In this document: one piece after another, positions 1 through 8,745 of the stretch | Layout: every line of letters starts with the position of its first letter | Position numbering within the stretch: position 1 is the first letter of the stretch | Origin: an uncultured Pelagibacteraceae bacterium | GTDB lineage: Bacteria > Pseudomonadota > Alphaproteobacteria > Pelagibacterales > Pelagibacteraceae | Assembly (NCBI GenBank): GCA_902567685.1 | Contig: CACFNH010000001.1 | Location: 124,001-188,000 of the forward strand | Length of the DNA stretch: 64,000 nt | Reading direction: 5' to 3' | Position numbers and translations under genes: made by a program | The notes under the pieces: model-generated | Databases searched by the model: none | What the model was told of the DNA's origin: nothing | Seen by the model: only the letters and a program-made list of their open reading frames with translations

Positions 1-1195
1 TAGTTACACAAGTTTCTGTAACAACTTCCTTTAAAACATTATCAACCTTATAAGCTCTCCAAAAACTCCAAGAAATTCCAATTAAAAAGATAATAGTAAA
101 AAAACCGGTAACTAAAATTGCAGTTAAGTTTCTAGTTTCTAGAGCTTTAATATTTAAGTTAAAATTATTTGAAATTATAAAAATCGGAATTAATGACACA
201 ATAGTTATTATCAACGGATAAAAAGCATTTTTTTTACCTTGATGAAGACGATATCCTGCCATCAAGGTTGCCCCTATTGCTCCAATAGAACCAGCTTGAT
301 TTACGGTTGCTATACCCATTAATATTGATCCAAGGACCGCAAAAATTAACGCAAGGGGTGGGATTATAACTATAACTACTTTTAACCAAAATTTAAGATC
401 TAATTCGCCTTTAAATGGAACAGGTGGAGCTGCTTTAGGATTTAATCTTGCATATACAAAAACATACAACATATACAAACCAACTAATACTAACCCTGGC
501 AGTAACGCTCCAAGAAACATATCTCCAGCACTTGTGGAGCCCACCCTAAGCTCACCAGGCATGTTAAACGCTCCAGTAAGTAATTTATAATCTGCCTGTC
601 TCATTGTATTTGCAACATCAGAAGCACTGGCTAATTGATCGGCTATAATAATTAAAACAATTGATGGAGGTATTATTTGACCAAGTGTTCCAGACGAACA
701 GACAATTCCGCTCGCAAGACTTTTGTCATATTTGTTATTCAACATAGTAGGCAATGAGATTAGACCCATTGCAATTACTGTTGCTCCAACTATACCTGTT
801 GTTGCTGCAAGCAAAGCTCCAACAAAAATTACTGAAATTCCAAGTCCTCCGGGAATAGGACCAAATAATTGACCCATAGTTACCAAAAGATCTTCTGCAA
901 TTTTAGATTTTTGCAGCATTATCCCCATAAAAATAAACAAAGGTATTGCAATTAGAGTATCGGTCTCTACATCCCAATAGTTGCTCCTAAAGTTAGTAAT
1001 ACCTGCTGTTAACCACTCTATCGGACCATCAGTTGCAAAATAAGCGCTAGCATTTCCTTCAAAAAGATATCCAAAAAAAGCTGCAAGACCTATTGAAATT
1101 ATGGCTGAGCCAGGTAATGCAAAAGCAACGGGGAATCCTGAAGCTAATGCTCCTATCATTATTAATACAAGTAAAGTTAAAAATAAATGTTCCAT
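1..1195 (-). CDS. TRAP transporter large permease, DctM-like (partial, C-terminus off the left edge)
   Basis: This is the ion-coupled membrane permease of a tripartite (TRAP) transporter for organic acids. The first 398 codons are visible and the reading frame is open to the window edge, so the C-terminus is missing. The protein is almost entirely hydrophobic. Family signatures include FPVAFALPG near residues 21-29, a Gly/Ala/Thr-rich ATTGIVGAT stretch near 131-139 and GTLGQIIPPSIV near 169-180. The ATG at 1195 lies 3 bases after the stop of the small permease, so the two are probably co-translated. Family assignment is firm. The substrate is not visible here and is inferred only from the adjoining binding protein and oxidases. 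Confidence 0.9.
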   Translation of the reverse strand, partial: MEHLFLTLLVLIMIGALASGFPVAFALPGSAIISIGLAAFFGYLFEGNASAYFATDGPIEWLTAGITNFRSNYWDVETDTLIAIPLFIFMGIMLQKSKIAEDLLVTMGQLFGPIPGGLGISVIFVGALLAATTGIVGATVIAMGLISLPTMLNNKYDKSLASGIVCSSGTLGQIIPPSIVLIIIADQLASASDVANTMRQADYKLLTGAFNMPGELRVGSTSAGDMFLGALLPGLVLVGLYMLYVFVYARLNPKAAPPVPFKGELDLKFWLKVVIVIIPPLALIFAVLGSILMGIATVNQAGSIGAIGATLMAGYRLHQGKKNAFYPLIITIVSLIPIFIISNNFNLNIKALETRNLTAILVTGFFTIIFLIGISWSFWRAYKVDNVLKEVVTETCVT

Positions 1196-1198
1196 AAT

Positions 1199-2182
1199 TT
1201 AATTTTTTAAAAGTGTGTGAGTGCTACTCATAAAATAACTTGTAAATTGAGTTAGCATAGATACAGCAAATACAGCTAAATAAACTGCCATCAAATAAAG
1301 TAAGTACAATCCATTAGAACCTTGCTGGGTAATCTCAAAAGACATAACCGGGCCATTAATAATGCTTGCTTTGCCGCCCATTCCTAAAAATATAACTATA
1401 AGACAAAGTGGAATTCCTAATACCAATGATCCCATAGAGTTTGTCCATGCTTTTTTTCTTTCGGAAAAACCAGTGTACAAAACATCAACACGAACATGAC
1501 CTTCATGCATTAAAGCGTAGGCGCTTGCAAAAAGATAAAGAGCTGAATACCAAAAACGAACTAGATCTCCTTGAAAAGCTTGTTCATACTCAAAAATGAA
1601 CCTAGATAAAACAATTGAAAATTCACTGGCAACTACCAAAATAGCTAACCAAATGAAACCTACTGTTCTTGTAAAATATCCAATTACGAATGAAATTAAT
1701 ATTAAAGGGAAATGAACAAACGTAATTCTAAAATTTGGAATAACTAATTTAACTCTTAAAGTTTCACCTAAAATTGGTCCAACTAATTTTTCAACAACCA
1801 TAAATGAAATTAATAAATCTGCTGCTCCAACTATTAAAACAGCCCAGAAAGAAGATCGGATAACATAGGCAGTAAATTTAGTAAGAATTTTTGCATCATG
1901 TTCTAAGCTTTGATTAATAGACTTTAAAACATAAAAGATTACTAATAGTACTGAAATAAAATAAAAAAATAACTGAATAAAAGCAAGAAATAGTACAGAT
2001 CCTTCTAGAGATTTACTTAACTTTGAAAATCCAAATAGTTCGTATTGTGAAAATAATTGTTTGACACCAGGCCAATCAAACCAAATTGTTAAAACGTTAT
2101 TGACTAAAAAAACAAAAGTAACAGATAATACTGAATAACTAAATATTCTAATCAATATTGGTAAATTATCTTTTGTAATCAT
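1199..2182 (-). CDS. TRAP transporter small permease, DctQ-like, with long N-terminal extension
   Basis: This is the small membrane subunit that partners DctM. The DctQ hallmark GHVRVDVLY is at residues 228-236, followed by two hydrophobic segments. At 327 residues it is much longer than the roughly 160-200 residues usual for DctQ. The extra length is N-terminal and holds additional predicted membrane helices (about residues 10-35, 62-88 and 105-130). Longer small subunits are known in some TRAP systems for 2-oxo acids and aromatic or mannitol-like substrates. It sits between the binding protein and the large permease, the order expected for a TRAP operon. Confidence 0.85.
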   Translation of the reverse strand: MITKDNLPILIRIFSYSVLSVTFVFLVNNVLTIWFDWPGVKQLFSQYELFGFSKLSKSLEGSVLFLAFIQLFFYFISVLLVIFYVLKSINQSLEHDAKILTKFTAYVIRSSFWAVLIVGAADLLISFMVVEKLVGPILGETLRVKLVIPNFRITFVHFPLILISFVIGYFTRTVGFIWLAILVVASEFSIVLSRFIFEYEQAFQGDLVRFWYSALYLFASAYALMHEGHVRVDVLYTGFSERKKAWTNSMGSLVLGIPLCLIVIFLGMGGKASIINGPVMSFEITQQGSNGLYLLYLMAVYLAVFAVSMLTQFTSYFMSSTHTLLKN

Positions 2183-2220
2183 AAAAACAAAAATTCTATT
2201 TAATAAACCCTCTAAAATTA

Positions 2221-2242
2221 AAGGGCCCTAAAAAGGGCCCTT
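2221..2242 (-). terminator. GC-rich hairpin between dctP and dctQ (attenuator or processing site)
   Basis: A perfect 8-bp inverted repeat (AAGGGCCC and GGGCCCTT with a 6-base TAAAAA loop) stands out in very AT-rich DNA. It lies just downstream of the binding-protein stop and before the small permease start. On the minus strand it is followed by TTAATTTTAG rather than a clean U-run, so it is more likely a partial terminator or mRNA-stabilising 3' structure than a full stop. That would let the binding protein be made in excess over the membrane subunits, a common arrangement for periplasmic-binding systems. Confidence 0.55.
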
Positions 2243-2276
2243 ATAATATCAAATTTTACTCAAACTTTAAGTATTA

Positions 2277-3410
2277 TTAGATTCCTAAAGCTCTATTTCT
2301 TTGTTGAATATATGGTGAGTCAGACAAGTTAGTCCAAGCACCAATTTCTTTTCGAGCTTTAATGAAAGCTTTATGTACTTTAGCTGCAAGAGCGCTGTGC
2401 TGTTGAACTTCGTCATAAACTTCATTAGCACCTTTAGCAAATGCGTCATAAACTTTGTCATTAAACTTCTCAAGTTTAACTCCATGATCGTTTACAAGTC
2501 GAGCTAACGCTGCACCGTTTTTAGCGTTATACTCAGCCATCGTAAGTTCATCTGCCCAAGCACAAGCTGTTTTGATTAACGTTTGGTCTGATTTCGACAA
2601 ACTTGTAAACCATTTCTTGTTTACACCACACGCTAATAATGAACCAGGTTCATGCATACCAGGGTAGTAATAGTATTTAGCAGCTTCATGGAACTTCATA
2701 GCTTCATCATTCCAAGGACCTACCCATTCAGTAGCATCAATTGCTCCTGAAACAAGGTTTTCATAAATTTGTCCACCAGGAAGTGAAATTGGAGAACCAC
2801 CAAGTTTTCCAAGAACTTGTCCACCTAATCCAGGCATACGCATTTTTAAACCTTTAAAGTCGTTAGCTGATCTAATTCTTTTGTTAAACCAACCACCCAT
2901 TTGAACTCCTGTGTTACCAGCTATAAAACTTTGAGTCCCATAATCATCGCATAGTTCATCCCAAAGCTGTTGTCCTCCACCAAAGTGGATCCAAGCATTT
3001 ATTTCTGAGTAAGTGAAACCAAATGGACTTGCAGTGAAGTATCCAAAAGCTGGGTGTTTTTTAACCCAATAGTAGTCTGCAGCATGATACATTTGTGAGT
3101 TACCTGAAGCAACTTCATCAAATGAGTCAAACGCTTTTACTCTTTCACCAGCAGCATAATAAGTGATTTGTATTCGACCGTCACTCATATCAGCTATTCT
3201 TTTTGCCAATCTTTGTGCGCCTGTACCTAAACCAGGAAAGTCTCTTGGCCAAGTAGCTACCATTGATGCCTCTACTCTATCAGCAGCAACAGCTGGAGCA
3301 GCTAAAGATGAAGCAGCTACAGCAGCAACACCAGTTGCAGCAGCAGCTTTAAAGAACTTACGTCTTGAAGGAGTCTTAATTCCTTTTAACGTTTTTTTCT
3401 TTTTTGACAT
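2277..3410 (-). CDS. TRAP transporter substrate-binding protein, TakP/DctP-like, Tat-exported
   Basis: This periplasmic binding protein of the TRAP system belongs to the branch that includes 2-oxo-acid binder TakP and the mannitol/chloroaromatic group. A twin-arginine signal (SRRKFFKAAA, then an Ala-rich segment ending APAVAA) precedes the mature domain. The conserved KGLKMRMPG with its carboxylate-binding Arg and the EWVGPWND segment fit TRAP ligand sites. I prefer the ATG at 3410 (starting MSKKKK, 377 residues) to the upstream ATG at 3425, because GGGAG lies 8 bases before 3410. The next genes upstream encode glycolate oxidase, so a 2-hydroxy- or 2-oxo-acid ligand is inferred but not proven. 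Confidence 0.9.
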   Translation of the reverse strand: MSKKKKTLKGIKTPSRRKFFKAAAATGVAAVAASSLAAPAVAADRVEASMVATWPRDFPGLGTGAQRLAKRIADMSDGRIQITYYAAGERVKAFDSFDEVASGNSQMYHAADYYWVKKHPAFGYFTASPFGFTYSEINAWIHFGGGQQLWDELCDDYGTQSFIAGNTGVQMGGWFNKRIRSANDFKGLKMRMPGLGGQVLGKLGGSPISLPGGQIYENLVSGAIDATEWVGPWNDEAMKFHEAAKYYYYPGMHEPGSLLACGVNKKWFTSLSKSDQTLIKTACAWADELTMAEYNAKNGAALARLVNDHGVKLEKFNDKVYDAFAKGANEVYDEVQQHSALAAKVHKAFIKARKEIGAWTNLSDSPYIQQRNRALGI

Positions 3411-3516
3411 GTCTTTATCTCCCATTGTTGTTTATGTTTTTATAAAAACTAAATATATTTAAGCACACTCAATTGAGAGAGTCTCGCAACAATTAAACTT
3501 TTTTTTATATGCAATC

Positions 3517-4824
3517 TTAGATTGTATTAATGATTTTCTTTAGTTTATAAGGCTTTGGGCCACCAGTGAACCAATCGATGACTTCTACAGTATGAACAAT
3601 CGGAATTTCAGTTCCGCTTGAAATCTGAGTCATGCATCCAATATTTCCGGTAGATATAAAGTCTGGAGCAATTTTTTTGATATTTTCAATTTTTTGTTTA
3701 AGTAGGGTTTTTGCCATTTTTTGTTGTAAAATATTATATGTTCCAGCAGACCCACAACAAATGTGTCCATCAGGTATGTCAAATACCTTGTTTCCAGTTT
3801 GTTTGATTAATCCTAGTGGTTGATCATGGACTTTTTGTCCGTGTTGCATAGAACAAGGCGAGTGGTAAGCAATTTTATATTTTTCTTCATCTTCTTTAAA
3901 TTTTAGATTCAAACTTTCGTCTATGTATTCAGTTATATCTTTAGAAAGTTCCGATATTTTTTTTGCTTTCTTCTTTAAATCTTTATCATTTCTAAAAATA
4001 AAACCATAATCTTTTAAAGTTGTCCCGCACCCTGATGTATTGCTTATAATTGCATCTAATCCATTTTTTAAATATTCATCATACCAAAGGTTTATATTTT
4101 TTGAGAATGATGAGTGGGCTAAATCTTTTTTTCCTAGATGATGGTTTAAAGATCCACAACATTTGATTTCTGGTAAAACAACAACTTCAACATTATGACG
4201 GTTAAGTAAACGTATTGTAGATTCATTTATTTCTGGAGAGATTACTCTTTGTACGCATCCTGTCAATAAAGCAACTCTGGCGATAACTTTTTTATTTTCT
4301 GGAGAATAAATTTTTTTACTTTTCAAACTTTTTTTAGGAAAATGATTAGGTATTAGTGATAAAGAATTTTTTATAAATTCTGGAAAAATAAAATGAAGTG
4401 GTTTTATAATTCGAGTCAGAATAATCATAATTTTAAAAACCACAGGATTTGGTAAAATAAAAGAAAGAATATTTCTCATCAATCTGTCCATAAAGGGTCG
4501 TTTGTAAGTTTTTTCAACATGATTTCTGCCATGATCTATTAAATGCATATAATTAACACCTGAGGGACATGTCGTCATACAGGCATAACATGAAAGACAG
4601 TTGTCAATATGTTTGGCAATCTTTTCATTTGCCGGTTTATTATTCTCTAGCATGTCTTTAATTAAATAAATTCTTCCCCTTGGACCATCTAATTCATCTC
4701 CAGAAATATTATAAGTTGGACAAGTGGCATTACACATTCCGCAATGCACACACTTTCTTATTATCTGTTCACTAGATTTTTTTTCTTTATCTTTTAATTG
4801 TTCATTAGTAAAATTAGTCTGCAT
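3517..4824 (-). CDS. glcF: Glycolate oxidase iron-sulfur subunit GlcF
   Basis: This is the iron-sulfur subunit of membrane-associated glycolate dehydrogenase (GlcDEF), which oxidises glycolate to glyoxylate and passes electrons to the quinone pool. Two ferredoxin-type cluster motifs are visible: C25-x2-C28-x2-C31-x3-CP and C76-x2-C79-x2-C82-x3-CP. Two CCG motifs of the heterodisulfide-reductase type follow (EIKCCGSLNHH and HICCGSAGT). The length of 435 is close to the family norm. Its ATG overlaps the glcE stop by one base (TAATG), indicating coupled translation. All ligand cysteines expected for the family are present. Confidence 0.93.
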   Translation of the reverse strand: MQTNFTNEQLKDKEKKSSEQIIRKCVHCGMCNATCPTYNISGDELDGPRGRIYLIKDMLENNKPANEKIAKHIDNCLSCYACMTTCPSGVNYMHLIDHGRNHVEKTYKRPFMDRLMRNILSFILPNPVVFKIMIILTRIIKPLHFIFPEFIKNSLSLIPNHFPKKSLKSKKIYSPENKKVIARVALLTGCVQRVISPEINESTIRLLNRHNVEVVVLPEIKCCGSLNHHLGKKDLAHSSFSKNINLWYDEYLKNGLDAIISNTSGCGTTLKDYGFIFRNDKDLKKKAKKISELSKDITEYIDESLNLKFKEDEEKYKIAYHSPCSMQHGQKVHDQPLGLIKQTGNKVFDIPDGHICCGSAGTYNILQQKMAKTLLKQKIENIKKIAPDFISTGNIGCMTQISSGTEIPIVHTVEVIDWFTGGPKPYKLKKIINTI

Positions 4825-6083
4825 TATATTCCTATGTACATTTTTCCTGGATTTAATATCCTTTTTGGATCAAAGCTTCTTTTTATTTTTTCAGATATAT
4901 CATGCTTTACCGGATCCACAGTAAAAACATCAATTGATGCTTTAAGGTTTTCTTCTATTTTAATAATAGTTAAATAGCCAGATGCTGTTTTAACAATTGT
5001 TTTAATATCTTTTAGCATTTTAGTATTTATGCTGTCTAATTGTAACCAAATTAAACTGCCACCCCAATCAACAAAATATTTAGCATCAAAATCTTTAAGT
5101 TTGTTTAATGTTTCAAATGCTTCACTAGGGGGAATGACAATCCTAATTAAATTTTCTTTTAGTTTTGAAAAAACCTTAAGGTTTCTAGTATCTTCCCAAA
5201 AAATATCTGACTGATCTTTTGACAAAACAACTATTTCATCACTGGTGACTTTAAGTTCATTCGTTAACTTTTTAATTCTGTGATCTATAGAAGATGTTGA
5301 ACCTTCTATCCTTATAGCTGTAATTGGTCCAGAAAAAGTTAAATCATTAAATGTAAAAAAACTACGAAAATTTTCTGGGTAAAAAACTGCTCCGGATGGA
5401 TCGCTTGAGGATGATAAAGAAATATTTAAATAATCAAGACCTTTTTTTAAATGCGGGTTGTTTATAAACAAAGTTTTATTTGACTCAGGTTTGGGTAAAA
5501 CCTTGATCGTAATTTCACTTAAAACTGCAAGGGTGCCAAATGAACCAGATAAAATTTTACTCAAATCATAACCAGTAACATTTTTTACTACTGTTCCTCC
5601 AGATTTTATCACTTCACCTCTTCCGTTTATTCCCTTAAATCCCAAAATATGATCTCTAATACTTCCGGCTTTAAATCTCCTTGAGCCAGCAAAATTACAA
5701 GACATTACCCCGCCTATTGTACCTTCATCATTTTTTCCTGAAAAAAGATAACCAAAATCTATAGGCTCAAAAGCTAGATGTTGGTTATTTTTTTCAATTT
5801 CATTTCTAATATCTTTTATGGGAGTACCAGACTTAACTTTAATATAGAGTTCTTCAGGTTTATAATCTATTATTCCAGAATAATGTGAAAGATCCAAAGT
5901 TTTTTCAAACTGAAAATTTCTACCAATACTTTTCTTTGTTCCTAGACCTAAAATTTCTAAAGGAATATTTTTTTTATAACATTCTTTTATAATTTCAGAT
6001 ATTTCTTTTTCTTTGGTTGGTTTGAGAATTGAACCACTAAAATCTTGGAATATCTGGAAATTTTGTTTTTCCTCCATGGACAT
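4824..6083 (-). CDS. glcE: Glycolate oxidase FAD-binding subunit GlcE
   Basis: This is the second flavin-domain subunit of glycolate dehydrogenase. It has the FAD_binding_4 fold, with GGVMSCNFAGSRRFKAGS and VVKNVTGYDLSKIL in the expected order, and a short C-terminus ending NPGKMYIGI. I chose the ATG at 6083 (MSMEEKQ) because AGGAAGGAAGAG lies directly upstream; a GTG at 6104 would add 7 residues. With that start it is 419 residues, longer than E. coli GlcE (about 350). The gene overlaps the 3' end of glcD by about 47 bases, in a different frame, and glcF by one base. Confidence 0.9.
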   Translation of the reverse strand: MSMEEKQNFQIFQDFSGSILKPTKEKEISEIIKECYKKNIPLEILGLGTKKSIGRNFQFEKTLDLSHYSGIIDYKPEELYIKVKSGTPIKDIRNEIEKNNQHLAFEPIDFGYLFSGKNDEGTIGGVMSCNFAGSRRFKAGSIRDHILGFKGINGRGEVIKSGGTVVKNVTGYDLSKILSGSFGTLAVLSEITIKVLPKPESNKTLFINNPHLKKGLDYLNISLSSSSDPSGAVFYPENFRSFFTFNDLTFSGPITAIRIEGSTSSIDHRIKKLTNELKVTSDEIVVLSKDQSDIFWEDTRNLKVFSKLKENLIRIVIPPSEAFETLNKLKDFDAKYFVDWGGSLIWLQLDSINTKMLKDIKTIVKTASGYLTIIKIEENLKASIDVFTVDPVKHDISEKIKRSFDPKRILNPGKMYIGI

Positions 6084-7533
6084 GAACTCTTCCTTCCTCA
6101 GCACATTTTCTTAATATTGGATAAACTTTTCCTGGATTAAGTAAAGATTTGGGATCCAGCGCAGTTTTAATTTTAACTTGTTGTTGAATATCATTATTAT
6201 TAAATGCTTCACACATTAATTCTCTTTTTTCAATTCCAACACCGTGTTCGCCTGTTAAGGCTCCGCCAACTTTTACACAATATTTCAAAATCTCTGCTCC
6301 AAACTCTTCTGTTTTTCTTAGAGACTCCTTGTTATTTGCGTCAAACATGATTAAAGGGTGTAAATTTCCATCTCCAGCATGAAAAGCATTTGCTACAGGC
6401 AAATTATATTTTTTGGATAATCTAGTAATCTCTTTTAATACTTCTGCCAGCTTACCTCTCGGTATAGAACCGTCCATGCACATATAATCAGGAGCTAAAA
6501 CTCCACAAGCTGGAAAGGCAGCTTTTCGACCAGCCCAAAATTTAAGCCTTTCTTCTTTTGATTTGTTTATTTTTATACTTGAACATTTATTTTTCTTAGC
6601 AATTGACTCAACTTTTTGTATTAATTCTGAAACTTCTGATTCTGTTCCATCTAATTCTATTATCATCATTGCTTCTGCATCCGTAGGGTAGCCAGCTTTT
6701 GAAAAATCATTTGTAGCTTTTGTTAAAGCTTTATCCATGATTTCCATTCCTGCTGGAATTATTCCTTCTGCTATTATTTCTGAAACACATTTGCCTGCAT
6801 CTTCTATGCTTGGGAAACCTACTAATGCTGCCTTTACATTTTCAGGGGTTTTTAAAATTTTTACTATGACTTCAGTAATTACTCCTAGCAAACCTTCTGA
6901 GCCTGTCATTAAGCCTAAAAAGTCATAACCTTCCGAATCTAAAGTTTTTCCACCAAACCTAACTGTAGTTCCATCCATTAATACTACTTGGATGCCTAGT
7001 AAATTATTAGTAGTTGCTCCATATTTTAAAGAATGAACTCCTCCAGAATTTGATGCAACATTCCCACCTATAGAGCAGGCAATTTGACTTGAGGGGTCAG
7101 GTGCATAGTAAAAATTATTATTTTGTACTGCATGAGTAATTGCTAGATTCGTTACGCATGGTTGAGCAACAACGCATTTGTTTTTATAATCAACTTCTAA
7201 TATTTTATTAAATTTTCCCATACCTAATAAAACACAATCTTCAAGTGGGAGGGAGCCACCTGTAAGTCCTGTACCTGCTCCTCTAGGAACGACTCTTATT
7301 TTGTTTTCATTACAATATTTTAAAATATTACTAACTTCTTTTACAGTTTCTGGTAAAACCACTATCAAAGGTTTTTGTCTATAAGCTGTGAGTGCATCAG
7401 TCTCATAAGGTCTTATTTCATCCTCATGTTTAAGAATATTTTCAAATTTTAATATTTTACCTAAATCATTAATTATCTTCTCCCTATTAAGAAGAGTAGA
7501 TTTTTGAACTTTTGGCATTTGCAAGCTTGTCAT
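6037..7533 (-). CDS. glcD: Glycolate oxidase catalytic FAD subunit GlcD
   Basis: This is the catalytic flavoprotein subunit of glycolate dehydrogenase, which can also act on D-lactate in some bacteria. The FAD motif PRGAGTGLTGGSLP, the C-terminal HAGDGNLHPLI and GALTGEHGVGIEKR motifs, and the 498-residue length match GlcD. The C-terminus continues about 30 residues beyond the usual LNPGKVYP end and overlaps glcE, which may reflect a drifted stop codon. It is first of the three glc genes and lies 48 bases after the aminotransferase gene, on the same strand. Confidence 0.93.
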   Translation of the reverse strand: MTSLQMPKVQKSTLLNREKIINDLGKILKFENILKHEDEIRPYETDALTAYRQKPLIVVLPETVKEVSNILKYCNENKIRVVPRGAGTGLTGGSLPLEDCVLLGMGKFNKILEVDYKNKCVVAQPCVTNLAITHAVQNNNFYYAPDPSSQIACSIGGNVASNSGGVHSLKYGATTNNLLGIQVVLMDGTTVRFGGKTLDSEGYDFLGLMTGSEGLLGVITEVIVKILKTPENVKAALVGFPSIEDAGKCVSEIIAEGIIPAGMEIMDKALTKATNDFSKAGYPTDAEAMMIIELDGTESEVSELIQKVESIAKKNKCSSIKINKSKEERLKFWAGRKAAFPACGVLAPDYMCMDGSIPRGKLAEVLKEITRLSKKYNLPVANAFHAGDGNLHPLIMFDANNKESLRKTEEFGAEILKYCVKVGGALTGEHGVGIEKRELMCEAFNNNDIQQQVKIKTALDPKSLLNPGKVYPILRKCAEEGRVHVHGGKTKFPDIPRF

Positions 7534-7581
7534 AGGATTACTTTACAATTTTAATTGTTTTTGGTCAAAATACTTAATTGT

Positions 7582-8745
7582 CTAACTAAGCATTTCTTCT
7601 ATCTTAATAAGAGCTTTTTTTATATTTTCACGAGATGCAGCAAAACTAAATCTTACATGGTCTGTGGCAAATTTACCAAAAGCTGTTCCTGGAACTATTG
7701 CAACTCCAGCTTCATGTAAACATTTTTTTGCAAACTCTGATCCATTCATGCCTGTACCTTTGACATTAGGAAAAGCATAAAATGCCCCTAGGGGCTTGCT
7801 ACACTCCACCCCTTTTAGATTATTTAATCCTTTATGAATTAAATCTCTTCTGGCAATAAATTTTTCCACCATAATCTTAAGAGAATCTTCTGGACCATCT
7901 AAAGCAGTTATGCCTCCAAATTGTATAGCAGCATTAACACAAGAGTGATTATTTACACAAAATCTAATGACGCTATCAACAAATTTTTCTGGCCAAACAC
8001 TCCATCCTAGTCGCCATCCTGTCATGGAATAGGTTTTACTCCATCCGTTTAGCACAATTAAACGACTGTATAATTCAGGATAATTAAAAAAAGTTGGCAT
8101 TTTTTTATCATCCAAAATCAACCTATCATATATTTCGTCACTTAATATTGCGACTTGTGGAAATTTTTTCAATCCTTCTGCTAATTTATCAATAACTTTT
8201 TTATCAGTTACACTGCCCATTGGATTTGACGGGTTGTTAATTATAATTAATCGAGTTTTTTCATTTATTAAAGAAAGTATTTTATCTACATCAAGAGTAA
8301 AATCTTTTTTTTCAAGTAAATTTAAAGGAACTGCTTTAGCGCCTGTATAATTTATCATAGACTCATAAATTGGAAATCCAGGATCTGGATAAATAATTTC
8401 CGAACCAGGTTCTCCAAATAAACTAATTGCATAAAACATTGTAGGTTTGCCCCCCGGCATAATTATAATTCTTTCAGGATCTATTTTTGCATTATAAAGA
8501 GACTCAATTTTTCTGCTAACTGCCTGCCTACATTCAATTATACCATTGGGCAAAACATAGCCGTGGTGACCATCTTTTAATGCCTTTATAGTTGAGTCAA
8601 CCACATGTTTTGGTGTTTTAAAATCAGGTTGACCTAGACCTAAGTGAATTATTTCTTTCCCTTTTTTTTCAAGATTTTTTGCTTCAGCTAAAATTTTGAA
8701 AGCACTTTCAGTGCCTAGTCTAGATAAACTTTTTGCTAATTTCAT
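7582..8745 (-). CDS. Class I/II PLP-dependent aminotransferase
   Basis: This is an aspartate-aminotransferase-fold enzyme of 387 residues. Visible landmarks are NPSNPMG at 171-177 (cofactor Asn), DEIYD at 203-207 (Asp and Tyr of the PLP pocket) and SKTYSMTGWR, in which K237 would form the Schiff base; its Arg is the usual carboxylate binder nearby. The donor and acceptor cannot be read from sequence. The start overlaps the hydroxyacid dehydrogenase stop by four bases (ATGA), and glycolate oxidase genes follow. A role in converting glyoxylate to glycine, or pyruvate to alanine, is therefore a reasonable inference. Confidence 0.88.
   Translation of the reverse strand: MKLAKSLSRLGTESAFKILAEAKNLEKKGKEIIHLGLGQPDFKTPKHVVDSTIKALKDGHHGYVLPNGIIECRQAVSRKIESLYNAKIDPERIIIMPGGKPTMFYAISLFGEPGSEIIYPDPGFPIYESMINYTGAKAVPLNLLEKKDFTLDVDKILSLINEKTRLIIINNPSNPMGSVTDKKVIDKLAEGLKKFPQVAILSDEIYDRLILDDKKMPTFFNYPELYSRLIVLNGWSKTYSMTGWRLGWSVWPEKFVDSVIRFCVNNHSCVNAAIQFGGITALDGPEDSLKIMVEKFIARRDLIHKGLNNLKGVECSKPLGAFYAFPNVKGTGMNGSEFAKKCLHEAGVAIVPGTAFGKFATDHVRFSFAASRENIKKALIKIEEMLS

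Noticed and set aside
3163-3462. An open frame opposite the TRAP binding-protein signal peptide
   Set aside because: It is the antisense of an Ala-rich Tat signal and has no recognisable similarity or ribosome site.
3512-3524. A CAATC-TTA-GATTG hairpin at the end of glcF as a terminator
   Set aside because: Arms are only five bases, it overlaps the stop codon and on the minus strand it is followed by A-rich rather than U-rich sequence.
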